Source of the DNA: Bog-473 sp963770645
GTDB taxonomy: Bacteria > Actinomycetota > Acidimicrobiia > Acidimicrobiales > RAAP-2
Length of the DNA: 64,000 bases
Assembly (NCBI GenBank): GCA_963770645.1
Contig: CAVYQL010000002.1
Coordinates: forward strand, 248,001-312,000
Direction of reading: 5' to 3'
Position 1 is the stretch's first letter; every line of letters begins with the position of its first letter. Both the position numbers and the translations under genes were made by a program. The notes below the pieces were generated by a model. It saw nothing but the letters and a program-made list of their open reading frames with translations. It made no database searches and was not told the DNA's origin. This document shows, in pieces, positions 54,240 to 62,775 of this stretch.

Positions 54240-55470
54240 GCGTCGACACGCGCACGCGGCCTATCAACGCAACGGGACCGGCCGATCCGGCGTCGTTCTT
54301 CGAAGGAGAGTGGTGCGAGGCCGTCGCCCACGACGGCCTTCGCGCGGCCGAGGACGCGGCACGGCTCGGCCTCCCTCCGATCACCATTCAGGTGGACGAT
54401 GCGCAGTGGACGCTCCAGCCCGGCACCGAGGGCGTCGACGTCGTCCCGGGTACCGCCGGGGCCACCCTGCGCGTCGCCCTCGACGCAAGCGCCTTCGCCG
54501 ATCTCTTCTGTGAGCGGCGGACGGCGCTCGGTCTGGTCATCGGCGGGCCGGGTCGAGGGCGACCCTGCCTCGAACGACGCGTTCTGCGCCTGGGATCCGG
54601 TCCTCCGCTCGCTTCTCGACGGGAGAGCCGTCTACCGAACCAGGCGACGTTTCGCTGCATGCGACCGATGGATCGCCGCTCGATCTCGACCAGCGGTTCC
54701 GTCTCGGCCAGACGCCGACGGAAGCGGCCCATTTCCTCGCGGAAGCCGGGTTCCTCCTCTTGCAAGACGTGTTCACGGAAGCGGAGATGGATGCGGTCGA
54801 TGCCGACCTGCGATCTGCGGTCGAGGCGGCCCGACACGACGACGGCACGTCGTGGTGGGCGAAGACCCGCGACGGGGAGGCCTATCCCTGTCGGATTCTC
54901 GACTTTGCACGGAAGTCGCCCGCCCTCCGAGCGCTGATCGCCGACGAGCGTTACACCTCGATCGGCAACCTGCTCGGCGACGGTCATCGGCCGGGCGATC
55001 CCTTTGGCGAGCACTTCGCCGACGTGACCGCCGAAGGGCTCCTGAAGCGCGTCGATTCCGTCGAGGGGCTGGTCTGTCTCCCGTGGCACAAGGACTGCGA
55101 CCGAGGCGGGCACTCCATGTTCTGTTCGGGTCTCACGATCGGGATCTGCCTCACGCCCATCGACGAAGACCACGGCGGTCTCGACGTCATGGCAGGATCA
55201 CACCGAGCCAACATCGCCCGAGCCCAGATCGACCAGACGCTCGACCTGCGGGCCGTGACGCTGCGCGCCGAGCGCGGCGACGTCTCGGTGCACATGTCCT
55301 GCACCCTCCACCGTTCGACACATCCGACGAGCCGGGAGCGACGCGTCGCCTACACCGGCTTTGCGCTGCCGCCTCGGGAAGGCGATGGACACGCCGAAGA
55401 TGCCCAAGCCGGGCTGCGGCGAGACCGGGCCGCCATCGGTGCCTCTGCTCCACCGCTGCCGCCGGCTTGA
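54236..55470 (+). pseudogene. SCP2-like/phytanoyl-CoA dioxygenase fusion, two frameshifts
   Basis: Starts at ATG 54236 overlapping the previous stop. The first part (54236-54535) and a short middle part (54540-54615: VEGDPASNDAFCAWDPVLR) form an SCP2-like sterol-carrier segment; the rest, in a third frame, is a PhyH-type 2-oxoglutarate/Fe(II) dioxygenase. Ligands visible are H and D in PWHKDCDRGG, the distal His in MSCTLHRSTHP and the 2-oxoglutarate Arg in RERRVAY. Removing one base near 54537 and one C of CC near 54621 restores one frame of about 410 residues. It probably hydroxylates a hydrophobic or CoA-bound substrate. Confidence 0.75.
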
Positions 55471-55666
55471 CGGCCTCCGGTGTGACACTCTGTCTTGGTG
55501 ACTGTCCGCGAATGGGCCTCGTCCGAGGCGACGTGCCCCGACCGCTGGCCATGAACAAGGATCAGCGTGTGACCGATCTGTTGACCCGACATGGGACGAC
55601 CTCCCACATCGTGGACACCGGAGCCGGCGCAGGTCGGTTCGATCGGGGCCGACGTTGACCGCTCGG

Positions 55667-56863
55667 ATGCAAGACACCGTCCCCACACCGCCCGTGGCGT
55701 CGCGGCAGATGGTCGCCATCGGACGCCGCATGATCGCCAACATCCTCGCCGACACGACAGATCTGGGGGAGTCGACGTTCGTTGGTAATGGGTCGGCCTT
55801 CACCGATCCCGAACGCTTCGACCGTGAACGGGAGGTCCTCTTTCGGCGGACGCCCCACGTGATCGCGTGGGCGGGCGACGTCTCGGAACCGGGGGACATC
55901 GTCGCCCGTGACGTTGCCGGAGTTCCGGTGGTCGTCACCCGTCATCATGATGGGCAGTTGTCTGCGTTCCTCAATGCGTGCTCCCATCGGGGCATGACGC
56001 TCTGCGATGGTGTCGACAACCGCCGACGCCTCACCTGCCCGTATCACGGGTGGAACTACGACCTGCAAGGCAATCTGGTCGGCATTCCCAATCGTGATCG
56101 CTTTCCGGCGCTCGATATCGACACGCTCGGGCTTCTGCGGCTTCCCGTCGCCGTTCAGGCCGGGTTGGTGGTGGTGGGCCTCCGACCTGACGTCGAGGTG
56201 GACGGGTTCCTCGATTCGCTTGGTGACGAGTATGCATGGCTTGGCTACGACCGCTACCGGAGCGGAGCGGAGCGTGTACTACGCAAGGCGGCCAACTGGA
56301 AGTTGATGATCGATCTCAACAACGAGGCGTATCACGTTCCCTCCCTCCACCGTGAGAGCCTGCTCCCGTTCCTCTCAGACAATTGCGCCGTCGACACGTT
56401 CGGACCGCACAGTCGGATGTGCGTGCCCTTCAAAGGCCTCGAGAAGCTCGCCGACGTGCCCGAGGCGGACTGGCCCGAGCGGCTCGACACCATCATGGTC
56501 ACCTGCATCTACCCCGCCACGGTCCTGATCGATCACATGCAGGGCGGGTCCATGCATCGGATCTCACCGGGCACCCACCCAGGCGAGAGCACCGTGCACA
56601 TGATCGAGGGCTGTCCGGGGCCCATGGACGCCGACGCCCGTGCGGGTTGCGAAGAGGTGATGGAGGTGAATCTGAGCATCCTCGACCGCGAGGACTACGT
56701 CGCCACCGAAGCCTGCCAACGTGGTTATGACGGCGGGGCGCGCTCGCTGGTGGGCGGCGTCGGCGAATCGCTCATCGGGCACTGGCACAGCACCTGGGAT
56801 GCTGCGCTCTCCGCCCGTCCGATCGATTCATCGTCGCGCTACGGCGTCACGTACACGTCGTAG
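55667..56863 (+). CDS. Rieske-type aromatic ring-hydroxylating oxygenase, alpha subunit
   Basis: A 398-residue oxygenase. The Rieske 2Fe-2S ligands are CSHRG (C105, H107) and CPYHGW (C124, H127). The mononuclear iron site is in DLNNEAYHVPSLH (Asp-x2-Asn/Glu pattern with two His) with a late Asp expected. Such enzymes insert oxygen into aromatic or steroid rings with electrons from a separate reductase, which is not in this window. ATG 55667 is chosen; a TTG at 55655 is in frame. The last 25 bp overlap the convergent rhamnosidase gene. The 196 bp upstream hold no clear gene. Confidence 0.92.
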   Translation: MQDTVPTPPVASRQMVAIGRRMIANILADTTDLGESTFVGNGSAFTDPERFDREREVLFRRTPHVIAWAGDVSEPGDIVARDVAGVPVVVTRHHDGQLSAFLNACSHRGMTLCDGVDNRRRLTCPYHGWNYDLQGNLVGIPNRDRFPALDIDTLGLLRLPVAVQAGLVVVGLRPDVEVDGFLDSLGDEYAWLGYDRYRSGAERVLRKAANWKLMIDLNNEAYHVPSLHRESLLPFLSDNCAVDTFGPHSRMCVPFKGLEKLADVPEADWPERLDTIMVTCIYPATVLIDHMQGGSMHRISPGTHPGESTVHMIEGCPGPMDADARAGCEEVMEVNLSILDREDYVATEACQRGYDGGARSLVGGVGESLIGHWHSTWDAALSARPIDSSSRYGVTYTS

Positions 56864-59472
56864 GTCGCCCCGCCGACAACAGAGATGGGCAGAGACGTGG
56901 CGCCGGAAGCCACCGTGATCGCCTTCTTGGAACGACGACCCGAAGCGGCCTTGGTCGTCACGACCGTTACGACGGCACCTGTCCGCGGTGCCGGCACCGT
57001 CACGGTGCCGGTGGTCCGACCCGGCGCAGTCACCTGCAGGGCGAAGCGGCCCGACGAGGGCTGCTGGGCCCAGCGAACCTCAATCGTGCCGTGGGGCGTC
57101 GGGACGTTGCCCTCGGCCCACGTGAGGGAGCCCGGGTGGGGTTCGACCGACCAGGTGTCGTAGCCCGCCGTGGTCGGCCGGACGCCGAGGACGTAGGAGG
57201 ACAGATCGGCCGTGGCTCCGGAGGACCAGCCGTGCGCGAGGCTCGTCTCGTCGCCGAAACCGGGAGCACCGTTTGGCGCGACCAGCTCCCAGTCGGCCCC
57301 GGTGTAGTCCGGCCCCGGAGCGTCCATGTATCCCCACAGTCTTTGCAGCAGGGAGAGGGCAGAGGCAGTGTCGCCGCTGGCGAAGAGGGCGCGCACCTCG
57401 TCGTTGGTGACGAACGGGCTGACTCCGTTCTGCAGACCGGCATTGGCGGTGAACGCCAGCGGGCCGTAGGGCGTCGACGGCAGCGTCTTGGCCAGCGCGG
57501 CGAGGATGGCGCCGTCCTGTCCGGTCGGGGCCACACCGAAGAGCACGGCGAGGGAGTTGCCGTCCTGGGCCACGGCGGACGGCTGCTGGTCGGACAATTC
57601 GTAGAGCCCGGTGGAGGGATCGAAGAGGTATCGGTTGATCGCCGCTCGCAGACGTGCCGCCTCCTGCCGGTAGGTGGCGGCCTGGTCGGGTTGCCCGAGC
57701 GCATCGGCCATCAGGGCGGCGTCGGTCAGGGTCTCGAAGTAGATGTCGTTGTAGTACGTGACCGCCCCGGCATGGCTCCCGTTGTAGTAGTCCCAGTCCT
57801 GTCCATCTTCCGAGTTCGTGACGAGCAGTCCGCGCCCGTCGACCAGCGACGCGTTGTAGGCCAGTTCACGAGTGATGACCGGCCATTCGGCGCGGACGAA
57901 GGCGAGGTCACCGGTGTAGAGGTAGTAGGTAGCAATGTTGTCGACCTCGTCCATGGAGTACGACGTCGAGTAGGTCGATCCGCTCTGGGGGAACGTGGCC
58001 AACGGAGCCGTCGGGTCGACGTTAGTGCCCGTCTCGCCGTCGGCCACCTGGTAGCTGCCGAGGAGCCGGAGCGAGCCCTGCACGTAGTCGTTGGCTCCGG
58101 TCGTGTAGAGCACATTCGGGGTCTCCACGCCGAGGTCACCGCTCCAGACCACCCGGTCGCGCTTGGCCCCGTCCATGATCACGGGCAGGGGATCGGAGGT
58201 CACGTTGCCTGAGCCGCTGAAGTCGCTCAGGGCCGAGGAATCCGACAGGCTGTTGGCATAGAGCGTCGCTCCCGTGTGGCTGGTGACGTCGAGGTCCCGG
58301 AACACGGCAGAGGATCCCAGTTCGGCGAACCCGACCGAACCCGTCGCGTAGACGGAGGTCCCGGCCGGCAGCGCATCGGTGTCGAAGGAGGCAACCTGGC
58401 GGCCATCGAGGGACGTCGTGATGGTGCTGCCCGAGACCTGCGTCATGACGTGGTGCCAGGCCGCGGCATCGAAGGACCTGGGGAGGACCACCTGGCCGAT
58501 GGTGGCGAACTCGGTGGGACCGAGCGCGATCTCAATCAGGGAGTTCGACGTGCCCGTCCCCGAGGCCGCGTGGTGCAGGACGAGGAGATAGCCCGACGAC
58601 GTCGACGCGGCCCGCACCAACCAGCCGGCCTGGTTCTCAACGACGCGGGTGTCGAAGGACATGGTGTAGTCGGTCCAGCCGACGCCTAGAGGCAGCATGC
58701 CGACGGTCCCCATCACGGCGTGGAGCGCCCCCGCCTCAATCGTCCAGGCCGAGGGCGCCGCATCGGGTGGCAGCTCGTCGAGCTGGGTGGTGTAGGCGCC
58801 GTCGTACCAGATGCGATTGAGCTCAGGTGAGCTCGAGTCGAACCAGCCGCGATAGTCCTTCGCCGTGGCCCGGACGGCGGTGAAGCGGATGCCGATCGAC
58901 GTCAGGATCACCCGGCCCGGGGAGGTGAGACTGATCCGCTCGTAGCGCTCGCCACCCTGGATGGTCCCCGTCGTGAGCGTCCCGGAACTGCCCACGATCA
59001 GGTCGTCGAACCTGTTGGGATCGCCGGTCGGGCTGTTCGGGGGCGTCTGGTCGCCTTGTGGTCCGAGGTACTGCAGACCCTCGCTGTAGGCGGAGTGCAG
59101 CAGGGGCGTTCCGGATTCCGACTGCACGATGAAGTACGGGATGCCACCGACGTCCTGGCCGTAGTCGACGACGATCACGGGAGACCGTCCCCCCGGCGTC
59201 ATCGTCAAGGTGGCCCGCCCGACGCCCGATCCGACCAGCGTCGAGGCACCATTCACGGAGCCGGCCGTGCTGACTATGCGCACCGGATGGACATCGGGTG
59301 CGGTCGGCGCCATGACGAAGCGCTGCCAGTCGGGATGGGCGGGCCACTGCGGAGCTTCTGAGCCTATGGTCGCCGGCGCGGCCGCTCGTACGCCCATGGC
59401 GACGGCGCTCAGCATGGCGACGAGAACCAACGAGCAGGCACGGACATATTGACGGACGTGCGCTCGCGGCAT
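56839..59472 (-). CDS. Secreted alpha-L-rhamnosidase (GH78) with LamG-like insert
   Basis: An 877-residue exported protein with a signal peptide (about 1-30). The N-terminal beta domain has YGQDVGGIPYF. The GH78 catalytic domain begins with FDSSSPELNRIWYDGAYTTQ. A LamG/DUF1080-like carbohydrate module of about 170 residues (LPLGVGWTDYTMSFDTRV to FRDLDVTSHTGATL) then interrupts it. Catalysis resumes with DGAKRDRVVWSGDLG and NSEDGQDWDYYNG, then SLAHGWSSGATADLSSYVLG. The C-terminal beta-sandwich is Thr/Val/Ala-rich. It releases rhamnose from glycosides or polysaccharides outside the cell. Start ATG 59472. Confidence 0.88.
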   Translation of the reverse strand: MPRAHVRQYVRACSLVLVAMLSAVAMGVRAAAPATIGSEAPQWPAHPDWQRFVMAPTAPDVHPVRIVSTAGSVNGASTLVGSGVGRATLTMTPGGRSPVIVVDYGQDVGGIPYFIVQSESGTPLLHSAYSEGLQYLGPQGDQTPPNSPTGDPNRFDDLIVGSSGTLTTGTIQGGERYERISLTSPGRVILTSIGIRFTAVRATAKDYRGWFDSSSPELNRIWYDGAYTTQLDELPPDAAPSAWTIEAGALHAVMGTVGMLPLGVGWTDYTMSFDTRVVENQAGWLVRAASTSSGYLLVLHHAASGTGTSNSLIEIALGPTEFATIGQVVLPRSFDAAAWHHVMTQVSGSTITTSLDGRQVASFDTDALPAGTSVYATGSVGFAELGSSAVFRDLDVTSHTGATLYANSLSDSSALSDFSGSGNVTSDPLPVIMDGAKRDRVVWSGDLGVETPNVLYTTGANDYVQGSLRLLGSYQVADGETGTNVDPTAPLATFPQSGSTYSTSYSMDEVDNIATYYLYTGDLAFVRAEWPVITRELAYNASLVDGRGLLVTNSEDGQDWDYYNGSHAGAVTYYNDIYFETLTDAALMADALGQPDQAATYRQEAARLRAAINRYLFDPSTGLYELSDQQPSAVAQDGNSLAVLFGVAPTGQDGAILAALAKTLPSTPYGPLAFTANAGLQNGVSPFVTNDEVRALFASGDTASALSLLQRLWGYMDAPGPDYTGADWELVAPNGAPGFGDETSLAHGWSSGATADLSSYVLGVRPTTAGYDTWSVEPHPGSLTWAEGNVPTPHGTIEVRWAQQPSSGRFALQVTAPGRTTGTVTVPAPRTGAVVTVVTTKAASGRRSKKAITVASGATSLPISVVGGATYDVYVTP

Positions 59473-59806
59473 GTGGGTGTCCCCTCGACTCCCGGACTGA
59501 CGTGGGTGAACGGGTGGATTGGCGCTGTCACCGTAGACGACGGCACGCGATCTCGCCGGTCGCCGAGCTCGACGCGTTCGCAGCTTGTTCGGCGATGGAC
59601 GAAGTCGGTGGAGGATCTCGCTTGGCACGTGGAGGCGGTCCGCAATCCAACGGGATCTCACAAAGTCGCGAGCGCGACGTTGTGTTTTGTCGACGGCGAG
59701 TGGGCGTTGTTCGCCACGCAGGCGGACTCAGCACACGTTGGCGACGCAGGCCCGAAGGCGACGTACGGGCGGACATCGATCCACATCGCTGCGGTAGCGT
59801 CCCGGC
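59473..59806. other. Rhamnosidase-DUF3089 divergent intergenic region
   Basis: A 334-bp gap between divergent secreted-enzyme genes. The only feature I can support is the TAGCGT box at 59795-59800. Open frames across it look like non-coding noise. Confidence 0.45.
59795..59800 (+). promoter_or_regulatory. -10 element of leaderless promoter (DUF3089 gene)
   Basis: TAGCGT, 6 nt before the GTG at 59807. It supports that start over a GTG at 59891 that would begin nearer the signal peptide. Confidence 0.45.
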
Positions 59807-61075
59807 GTGCGGCCGTGGCTCGGCGAATGGCAGGCGACGGCCGCCGCGACGATCTGGCGGGCACTCTGCCGCATCGGCGGGGTCAGAACCGTGGGACGCC
59901 GGCTTGCCACGGTGGCCCGCGCTGCGGTGGTGTGCGGGGTCGCCGCGTCCGGACCGATCTTCGTGGGCGCCCCGCAGGCTGGCGCTACGACGTCCTCTCA
60001 GACCGGGCCGGAGCCCTCAGCGGTGTGGCTATGCCGCCCGGGAATGGCCCACGACCCCTGCCTGTCTGATCTCACGACAACGGTCGAGGCAGCGGGCAAA
60101 CCCGACACGGTCGTGCACTACCGACCGGCACAGGATCCGCCCATCGACTGCTTCTACCTCTACCCGAACATCACCGGCGAACGCACGCCAAACGCCACGC
60201 TCGAGGTCACCAAGCCTGAAGTCGCCATCGCCGAGCTCGAGGCCGCGCCGTTCTCACAAGTCTGCCGCGTCTTCGCTCCCGTGTATCGCAGTTCGACCGG
60301 GCACTCCAGCGGTTCCGTTTCGGCGCAGGCGGCGTTCCAGGTCGCGTACGCGAGTGCCAAGACTGCGTGGGAGGCCTATCTCGCCGAGGACAACCATGGA
60401 CGCGGAGTTGTGCTGATTGGCCATTCCGAGGGCGCCAGCATCCTCCAGGAGCTCCTCGCCAGGGTGATCGACCCGGACGCGTCGGAACAACGCCTGCTCG
60501 TGTCCGCGATCCTTCCCGGGACGGACATCCCGGTGCCGCAGGGCGTGCCGTGGGGTCCCTTCGTGCACACGCCAGCCTGCTCGTCGCCGACGCAGAGTGG
60601 CTGTGTCATCACCTACAACGCCTACTCGGTTCCACCGGCAACCGACTCGACCTTCGGGAGGACACCGACCACAAAGGTGGGACCTGTGACCTTTGCGGGT
60701 GCGTACTGCACCAACCCTGCCGCCCTTGGTGGGGGATCGGGTCTCCTCACCTCGCTGTACCGGACCAGCCTGCCAGTCTCGGTCCCAGGCTCGCTGACGG
60801 ATGGCATTTTCGGCGGCCACCCGCCGCGCTCCGAGGCCGGCACGCCGTGGGTGCAGCTCGACGGCGAGTACTCGGCGCGCTGCGCCGTCGTCAACGGCGC
60901 CGACGTCCTCGAGGTGACCGCACTGCCGGGTGCGCCACGTCTGGCCGCGACGCCGGGATCCACCTTGGCCACGTTTGGTCTCCACGTCGATGATCCCAAT
61001 TTGGCGCTGGGCAACCTCGTCGGTCTCGTCCGTTCCCAGTCCTTGACGTACGCGGCCCTTCACACGCCAGGTTGA
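59807..61075 (+). CDS. Secreted DUF3089 alpha/beta hydrolase
   Basis: A 422-residue alpha/beta-fold protein of the DUF3089 family (esterase/lipase-like). A hydrophobic stretch ending near ALA-rich VGAPQAGATT (residues about 35-62) should direct export. Family marks are WLCRPGMAHDPCLSDLTTTV, DCFYLYPNI, FAPVYR and the nucleophile elbow VLIGHSEGASILQELL. The C-terminal SARCAVVNGADVLEV and LHVDDPNLALGNLVGLV are also typical. The start is GTG 59807, supported by TAGCGT 6 nt upstream; GTG 59891 is the alternative. Substrate unknown. Confidence 0.85.
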   Translation: MRPWLGEWQATAAATIWRALCRIGGVRTVGRRLATVARAAVVCGVAASGPIFVGAPQAGATTSSQTGPEPSAVWLCRPGMAHDPCLSDLTTTVEAAGKPDTVVHYRPAQDPPIDCFYLYPNITGERTPNATLEVTKPEVAIAELEAAPFSQVCRVFAPVYRSSTGHSSGSVSAQAAFQVAYASAKTAWEAYLAEDNHGRGVVLIGHSEGASILQELLARVIDPDASEQRLLVSAILPGTDIPVPQGVPWGPFVHTPACSSPTQSGCVITYNAYSVPPATDSTFGRTPTTKVGPVTFAGAYCTNPAALGGGSGLLTSLYRTSLPVSVPGSLTDGIFGGHPPRSEAGTPWVQLDGEYSARCAVVNGADVLEVTALPGAPRLAATPGSTLATFGLHVDDPNLALGNLVGLVRSQSLTYAALHTPG

Positions 61076-61112
61076 GCCGGCGTTGGGGCGGTTGGCAAGG
61101 ACATCCTCGGAG

Positions 61113-61185
61113 TGGTCGGGGCCGGCATCGATCCGGCGACCTCACGCTTTTCAGGCGCGCGCTCTACCAACTGAGCTACCCGACC
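61113..61185 (-). tRNA. tRNA-Phe (GAA)
   Basis: A 73-nt cloverleaf. The acceptor arms GGTCGGG and CCCGACC pair fully with discriminator A. The D stem is GCTC/GAGC, the anticodon loop CTGAAAA gives GAA, and the T stem is GCCGG/CCGGC. CCA is not encoded. Confidence 0.93.
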
Positions 61186-61231
61186 GGGGTACCCAGGCCC
61201 TGCTGCCCGAGGGCGTCGCAGAGCTTGGTGG

Positions 61232-61306
61232 CGGACCTGACGGGATTTGAACCCGCGACCTCCGCCTTGACAGGGCGGCGTGCACTCCGAGCTGCACCAC
61301 AGGTCC
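61232..61306 (-). tRNA. tRNA-Asp (GTC)
   Basis: A 75-nt cloverleaf. The acceptor arms are GGACCTG/CAGGTCC with discriminator G, the D stem GTGC/GCAC, the anticodon stem CCGCC/GGCGG with loop CTGTCAA giving GTC, and the T loop TTCAAAT. It lies 46 bp upstream of tRNA-Phe on the minus strand, so both may come from one transcript. Confidence 0.94.
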
Positions 61307-61420
61307 GTGGCGGCGATTGGCCGTGCTCCCCGGTCGGGGGATGAGCCTCCCGTTGAGCAGCAACTCACACTAGTCGGTCCCGGTTCGGCGTCTCCCCCCG
61401 GGGCCGGAGCCCGGCGGTGC

Positions 61421-62173
61421 CTACGGGGTGGCCGCCCGCAGGGCCTGCACGCCGGCCTCGAACGCAGGGAACTGGGTGGCATCGAGCGCGCCGGCCAGCG
61501 TCGATGCGCACAATTGGTCGGTGATCTCCTCGGCGTCGTCATGCTTGGCCTTGATCCCGCTGACGTCGCCGAAGGGCTCGGACCACCCGAAGAACTTGGC
61601 CTGACCTTCGCCCTCGTTGGTGAGGATCGCCTCGAGCGGCGAGAGGCCGACGGCGGTGGTGGCGACGAGGTGCAGACCGCCGCGCCACTCGCGCAGCATC
61701 TGCATGAGTTGGGCCGCCCGACCAGCCGCGTCGTCCGAGCGCGCCGCGTCACGCCAGCCCACGAACAGCGGGATCGCCGATCCCTCGATCCCGTCGACCA
61801 GCTGCTCGCTGACCGCCACGATGTCATCGATCCCATCGACGCCGGCGTAGTGCTTCTTGCCCCACTCCCCGTGCGCTTCGGCCATGCGAGCCGCCGCCAC
61901 CTTCGCGCCGGCCACGCCGACGCCTTCCGTATACATCGAGGCCACGGCGTTCGGCTCGAACCACCCCAAGGCGGACGTGACGACGTCGGCGCCGACGTCA
62001 CCGAGCATGCCGCCGCGGCCGGCGAAGTAGAAGGCGAACGGGTTGGGCCATCCCCACTCGGCCGCCAGTGTCATCACCTCAGGACTCAGGTAGATGGCGG
62101 TGCCGATGTCGTGGATCGGGACCGAGGTGGCGCGGACGGCCGCGAGCGCGGCGTCATGATCCGATGCACCCAT
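61421..62173 (-). CDS. SCO6745-like conserved protein
   Basis: A 250-residue soluble, mostly helical protein resembling the actinobacterial SCO6745 family: IGTAIYLSPEVMTLAAEWGW, FYFAGRGGMLGDVGADVV, GWFEPNAVASMY and a C-terminal half with HLVATTAVGLSPLEAIL. Its function is unknown. The ATG at 62173 has an AAGGAG site, and it is 14 bp downstream of the helical protein gene, so they are an operon. Confidence 0.78.
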   Translation of the reverse strand: MGASDHDAALAAVRATSVPIHDIGTAIYLSPEVMTLAAEWGWPNPFAFYFAGRGGMLGDVGADVVTSALGWFEPNAVASMYTEGVGVAGAKVAAARMAEAHGEWGKKHYAGVDGIDDIVAVSEQLVDGIEGSAIPLFVGWRDAARSDDAAGRAAQLMQMLREWRGGLHLVATTAVGLSPLEAILTNEGEGQAKFFGWSEPFGDVSGIKAKHDDAEEITDQLCASTLAGALDATQFPAFEAGVQALRAATP

Positions 62174-62187
62174 GGGGCTCCTTCTCG

Positions 62188-62721
62188 TCAGCTGGGTTCG
62201 AAGGGAACGGTGTTGGTGCTCACCCGCAGGACGCGCCGCATGCCCGGGATGGTGCCAATGACAGCCTCGACGAGCCGGGCCATGTCGGTCACGACATCGT
62301 CGAGGTGCGTGAAGCGCTCATCGAGGATGCCGGCCACGCTCGCCAGCTCGGGCGACACCTCCTGCAGTGACCGGGTGGCCTTGGGGAGCTCGTTGGCCAG
62401 CTCGATGGCCACCCCGCTCAGTCGCTCGGTGAGGTTGCGCAGCGCCCCGGCCGAGTCGGACAGCGACGGGAGCGACGAATTGAGCATGCCGACCGCCTGA
62501 TCGAGGCCCGAGACCGCGGCCGAGATGCCGAGTGCGGCGAAGTCGATCCCCGCGCCGGCCTTGTTGACGCCGCCGTCAAGACGCTCGAGCAACGTCATCA
62601 GGCGATCCAGCCGCTCGGCCATGTCGTTGACCGCCTCCATGGCCGCGAGCGCCGTGGAGGGGAGGCGCAGGACGGCGCCGGGGAAGCCGATGATCGACTC
62701 GACCAGCGATGGAGACTCCAC
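62188..62721 (-). CDS. Unrecognised helical protein
   Basis: A 177-residue protein without signal peptide or transmembrane segment. It is rich in Leu/Ala/Ser with long amphipathic helices (MAERLDRLMTLLERLDGGV, LNSSLPSLSDSAGALRNLTE, LANELPKATRSLQEVSPELA), so it may form a coiled coil, coat a granule or contact membrane. I do not recognise the family. The GTG at 62721 has a CATGAT box 6 nt upstream. Confidence 0.7.
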   Translation of the reverse strand: MESPSLVESIIGFPGAVLRLPSTALAAMEAVNDMAERLDRLMTLLERLDGGVNKAGAGIDFAALGISAAVSGLDQAVGMLNSSLPSLSDSAGALRNLTERLSGVAIELANELPKATRSLQEVSPELASVAGILDERFTHLDDVVTDMARLVEAVIGTIPGMRRVLRVSTNTVPFEPS

Positions 62722-62775
62722 GACGCGATCATGAGCGCTGGGGCGGCCGGTGTCCAGTACGCCGCGCGCCCCGGG

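Noticed and set aside
53386..55470. Programmed ribosomal frameshifting in the HIBADH-like and PhyH genes
   Set aside because: Sites differ, lie in ordinary short runs, and have no slippery sequence plus structure; decay or sequence error is simpler.
55551..55658. Short ORF of about 35 codons upstream of the Rieske gene
   Set aside because: No family similarity and no ribosome-binding site; likely chance.
59449..60069. 206-codon frame spanning the rhamnosidase-DUF3089 gap
   Set aside because: Overlaps the confident DUF3089 gene in another frame and has no domain.
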